NCBI GenBank assembly: GCA_023634235.1
Contig: JAMKCF010000003.1
Location: 9,994,742-10,058,741 of the forward strand
Origin: Pisaster brevispinus
Lineage: Eukaryota > Echinodermata > Asteroidea > Forcipulatida > Asteriidae
Reading direction: 5' to 3'
DNA length: 64,000 nucleotides
Both the position numbers and the translations under genes were made by a program. The notes beneath the pieces were generated by a model. It searched no databases, was not told the origin of the DNA, and saw nothing but the letters and a program-made list of their open reading frames with translations. This document shows, in pieces, positions 60,130-64,000 of this stretch (positions are counted from its first letter, which is position 1; every line of letters begins with the position of its first letter).

Positions 60130-60145
60130 GTTGAACCCTGCGTAT

Positions 60146-61754
60146 ATATTTTTGACGCTACAAAAATTGTGTGCATTAATACACGTAGGCTACTGGAAAA
60201 ACTTGCGGGCAACCCAAAATTTTAGTTGACTCGAGTGAAAAAAAAAAGTTAAGGGAATAGACCTATTTTATATTAAGTTTTGGAGCGTCACAAAGTCAGT
60301 ATTAATAAGTGAAACGTAATGCGTGCTCACAAATCAAATGACAACCCAAGGATCTGTTTGTAAAGTTTATGCATGTATTTTGTATGAATCCAAGCTTTCA
60401 CAAACATCTTATTCTTTAATTATAGACATTCTGAAAGTAGCCTTGGCCTGAAATTAAACCTAAAACCACACAGATAAACCTGTGTCACAGGGTGAAATTT
60501 TAAGCAATATTTAGGCATTTTTAAATTTGCTACACAAAATTTATGGACTGCTACGCAATTGTTTGAGATTGCTATTCCAAAAAAAAATTGCATAGCAGTT
60601 TTGCTATGCAAAAATTTGGGACCAAATCGTTCCCTGTACACGGACCTCTTTTTAGAAAAAGAAGCACTTGCTGTAACTCCTATATACCCATTGTGGTGCT
60701 ACAAAATGTAAGTTATTGGACTGGTTATAACATCAGAATTCCCACAGAAATATTGAAGCAAAATTTCAAGACTTTTAGGACAAACCTGTTTGGAGGTTTT
60801 CCATCTGCTCTTCTTTTTTGGTTTGGTTTGGTTTATTTCGTATCATAATCTCAGAACAGATTAACAAAGCATATTTAAAGAATAACAGAAATGATACGAG
60901 GGATCCAGGTAAAAAGCATAAGCTTATACAGGACCCGGAACCCAGTAATTATAAATTTAGTTACTAAACTAATACATAAACACATCATGCCGAATGTTAT
61001 CAAGTAAATACCATTTGGTTGGAAAAAAAGAAAATAATAATAAAAGAGGCAATTATTTACATCTTAACATCTTGTGAGTCAATAAAGGGAAACAATCCAG
61101 TTCCAATCCACACTAAGCACCATAAAGCATCGCAAAAATGCAACAAGTACAAAGAGTATAAACCTAAATTCCAAATCTGAAAGACTGCCACGACAAAAAA
61201 TGGTATTTGGTTTGGGCAAGATTCCATGACCTAGCTAGAATTCCAGGATTTTCTAGTACATTCCCTTACTCCAGGATTATGTTGATATTGGATCATACCG
61301 AGTTGAATATCTCAATTCCTGAATGTGACTTTGTAACCTTGCTGTAAGCGATAGCAATCAGATCACACATTAGTAGCTGTGCGCTGCGATTCCCTCAGTA
61401 CAACCAGAATGAATGACAAACTTCAGAGGCAAGTTTAAATAACTATTGAAATTCATCATAAACATATGAAGAAGCCTTATATTTTTAGGCCTTATGAATC
61501 AAGCAAACAGATTGCCCACAAGCAATCATGTGGCCAAACAAAAAGATTGATAAATGTGCTAGTTACTGTCTCTTTCAATGCCATCTTGGACACTTGATAT
61601 AGGCCTATTTTGATATGTGTAGTTTTTTTGTCTGACCTACTGGATTTGTCATGAAATGGCTTAACTTGGAAAAGAGATCAACTTAAATATAGATGTGGAA
61701 TCAAATACTAGTGAACAAATTGGGCAGACTATAATCCAGCTCATTACAATTTAC
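60146..61754. other. Intergenic or intronic DNA, nothing recognised
   Basis: AT-rich with no supported exon. Further exons of the minus-strand gene starting near 63,400 may be hidden here. Confidence 0.45.
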
Positions 61755-62053
61755 CTCACACTGTCGCGATGATGATTGTGCCCATTCAGTAATTGTACAT
61801 GCCTCTCCTACCTCTGCCGATAGGTGGAGCTCTCAACTCAATATGAAAATGTAATTCATGGTTTATACACGTCTCACCGATCTGGACAAAGAAAGTACCC
61901 ATAATGAGAAAAGTTAAGTTGTAGAAACTCACCACTGAAGGGTACATGCCATGTATGATGATGTGCCATATCCCAGTGTCTGGCTGAGTCGGAGTATATC
62001 TTACAGCTGTCATAGGTCGTCCCATCCAAGCACACGGCCATCATGGTGGCTAC
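61755..62053 (-). CDS. 5' coding exons of an unrecognised gene
   Basis: Exon 62,053-61,933 follows acceptor TGTTACTTTTCACAG and has GCCACCATGATGG, a strong initiation context, with ATG at 62,044. It encodes MMAVCLDGTTYDSCKIYSDS, then ARHWDMAHHHTWHVPFS, to donor GTGAGT. A second exon, 61,813-61,755, with acceptor TATCGGCAG and donor GTAAAT, keeps the frame and adds EVGEACTITEWAQSSSRQCE. The histidine- and cysteine-rich sequence looks like a conserved protein but I do not recognise the family. Exon two is less certain than exon one. The rest of the gene was not traced. Confidence 0.55.
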
Positions 62054-63326
62054 CTGTGAAAAGTAACAGCATTCATTTCACTTTCTCCAATTTGGCATTC
62101 ACTATAAATAACTAAAACGAAACAGTGAAACTTAATTTTCATGGAAACTTTATCACAAAATTGGAATTTCCAGTTATCCCCTACAATTCCACAAAGCAAG
62201 CTGATGATAAAATGTGAAGTTAATGGTGCCTTGGATTTTCAACATAAACTATATTTAGAAACTACATAAAAAATTATATAAAAAAACATGTTGGTAGAGT
62301 GCTGTTGTAGTCACCAGAATTATGGAAATTGTAAGTAAACATTGTGGGCAAATATTTACACACACAAAATTGCCTGTTTTTATTTGAAAGACCATTTGAC
62401 ATAACAATTGAATGAATGAAGAAATAGGGACAAGAGTCAGACAGAGTCACTACAGTCACTACATTGGGACTGTAGTAATTGGAAACAAATTACAGATGTT
62501 TTCTTCTAACCGTTGCATTTGAGATTTTTCCTTCTTACCCCTTCAAAATGAATATCTTTAGTTTTTCCTAAACATCCCTAAAATTATGCCAAACACAACA
62601 TTTAAATCTGGAAGTTTGCAACTTTATATTTTTTTTATGAAAGCCGAACCAAGTTAATAGTGACGCGGTAATAAGCACTTGGGCCTAATGAGAGAATCAC
62701 AAAGCACCAATAAACCCTCATTTATGTCAATGCCTAACCGAGCAGGCTATAAATAGGCTTTGAACTCGTGTATAATTTGTTCTCTCTGGTTAAAGGTTCG
62801 AATCCCATTACAGGTTCAAATCCCGGTAATTAAATTGCATTATTTGGTTGTATCAATGTTTGATTCCTCCCAGCAAAAGATTTGTAGAAACATGCAGAGT
62901 GGTTGTGAGAAAGAAATAAAAACATTAATTAAAGTGCGATAATTTTATTATTTATTTCCAATTATATTTATATTTTTCCCCATTGTTTTCAAACCAGCTC
63001 CCAACAAAACATTTACTCTGTAATAAAAAAAGTAAGAATATACTGATCCCCAAAGTTGTTTTTCATTTTCCATTTACAATCCAGCCACCTGGATAACTTT
63101 CATGCAAAAATTACAATTTGCCAGTAATTATCTCTCTCCTCCATAACATGCTTTGTGAATTGTACAGTTTTATCAGCATTTTTATCTTAGAGCTCCCTTC
63201 CGCCCATGGCCGTGCTTCCCATAATTCACTACGAACGCAAATCCGAAAAGGCTCAAGTTTTTTAACGAGGTCTTAAATCTGTTTGAATCAGTGCAGTTAT
63301 CGTTAGGGATTCGCAATACAACTTAC
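62054..63326. other. Likely first intron of the minus-strand gene
   Basis: AT-rich. Two box-B-like words, GGTTCGAATCCC and GGTTCAAATCCC, lie 20 bp apart at about 62,797 and 62,813 without a matching box A, so only a SINE remnant is possible. Confidence 0.45.
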
Positions 63327-63480
63327 CTAGAAATGTTTGCTTTTTATCAACAGTATCAGCGAGAAATTTCACGAGACAAGGTCGTCCACATCCAGTGCCT
63401 CAGCCATTCCTCGTGGTCACGATGCAAAAAATGGCCGTGCCCGGCCCATGCAAACCTTGCCTGGAGGGGGCGCTATGCTG
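63327..63480 (-). promoter_or_regulatory. Probable 5' UTR exon and promoter patch of the same gene
   Basis: A minus-strand donor AACATTTCTAG/GTAAGT at 63,327 closes a CpG-rich stretch. It holds a 12-codon upstream frame (MAEALDVDDLVS). The next acceptor is the exon at 62,053, giving a 1.27-kb intron. The upstream boundary is a guess. Confidence 0.4.
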
Positions 63481-64000
63481 TCGCGCTAAATCGAGTTCTC
63501 AAAAATAATCATCAAAATTTTAAACCGTGGCGCGGTTCGGCGACATTGCGTTTTCTACAAGTTTTAGTGATTGGGGGCGCTGTGTCAGTTTGCGTATTCA
63601 ATCAGAAGTCTAGTGATGGATGGATATATTAAATGTGTTTGCAAAGGATTAATCAAATTATGGCAATTTTTATGCTGGTACCAACGTCAATATTATTCAT
63701 TGCCAGAGATTTTACTGAACTACGTTCACATTTTGGATTTTTGCAGCAATTGTATAGACCTTGACGTGAAAATTACTCTCTAAAATTTACTTAAATGACG
63801 TGCTTTTTTTCTTAAGTATCCATAAACAATGTACCTGCCACATTATACCGTTGACTTTTGTTGTTAGTTTTTCGTTTGTTTGTTTGTTTAGCTTCCATGT
63901 CCCAGACTCATTGTCGTAAGTTTCATGTTTATTGAGTGAACCTCGCATTTTCAGATGATGTTAAACATCATACTGTTATACTAAAATTAACCGTTTATTT
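63481..64000. other. Window end, no recognised gene
   Basis: Upstream flank of the presumed promoter, with CGCGCTAAATCG and GGCGCGGTTCGG patches, then AT-rich DNA. Frames at 63,291-63,783 overlap the promoter patch and have no domain. Confidence 0.4.

Larger units (their letters stand above)
58720..60145 (-). mobile_element. 5'-truncated Penelope-like element
   Basis: Runs on the minus strand from a cut-off point near 60,145 to a TA microsatellite near 58,735. It contains the end of the reverse-transcriptase region, the zinc-finger linker, the GIY-YIG endonuclease, and about 700 bp of 3' sequence with a hammerhead-like motif. The bulk of the reverse transcriptase is missing upstream. Confidence 0.85.

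Noticed and set aside
62790..62830. tRNA gene from GGTTCGAATCCC
   Set aside because: Two box-B-like words but no box A at a suitable distance.

Overview
This is a eukaryotic window: AT-rich, intron-bearing and dense in repeats, with no operons. It looks like a marine invertebrate deuterostome, most likely an echinoderm. The hints are interspersed TIR repeats with GGGCCCAATTTCAT-type ends, tRNA-derived SINEs, a Penelope-like retroelement, an L1/Tx1-like fragment, and a single-exon secreted fibrinogen-related protein. The species call is inference from repeat style and was not tested.

Positions 1-36,104 form one enormous imperfect palindrome. The left arm (1-about 18,108) is matched in reverse complement by the right arm (about 18,423-36,104), around a loop of about 310 bp at 18,109-18,422. 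The arms differ by scattered substitutions and many indels: a GTT microsatellite expanded only on the left; about 1 kb missing from the right near 30,240; about 1.57 kb of extra sequence on the right at 19,365-20,940; and a TIR-bounded insert carrying LINE fragments only on the right at 32,246-33,631. They are therefore not copies of one read. Inside each arm lies a tandem array with a unit near 78-80 bp (left 12,000-17,500, right 21,080-25,050). The two arrays carry different higher-order duplications. Both arms also share AT-rich low-complexity stretches, a tRNA-like SINE head, exon-like blocks with kept splice sites, and MITE-like pieces. The outer left limit lies before the window. The layout resembles an oversized foldback element, but a large inverted duplication or an assembly join of two haplotypes is possible.

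From 36,105 to 64,000 the sequence is ordinary genic and intergenic DNA. The last five coding exons of a minus-strand BLTP2 (KIAA0100/hobbit, FMP27 family) homologue lie at 46,676-42,190. A single-exon apple/PAN plus fibrinogen-domain secreted protein lies at 51,077-52,081 (plus strand), with a decayed second copy just downstream and a duplicated block just upstream. A broken Penelope-like element with a GIY-YIG domain and a hammerhead-like motif lies at 60,140-58,720 (minus). The 5' end of an unrecognised minus-strand gene lies at about 63,480-61,755. Two isolated C-terminal exon candidates (47,596-47,732 minus; 48,917-49,022 plus), a promoter-like GC-rich island near 54,120-54,480, a degenerate retroelement gag-like piece near 37,530 and a tRNA-derived SINE at 38,677 complete the picture.

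The two clearest host loci (BLTP2 and the fibrinogen-related gene) are unrelated in function. The long open frames inside the 78-bp arrays exist on both strands because the unit is a multiple of three, and they are not annotated as genes.
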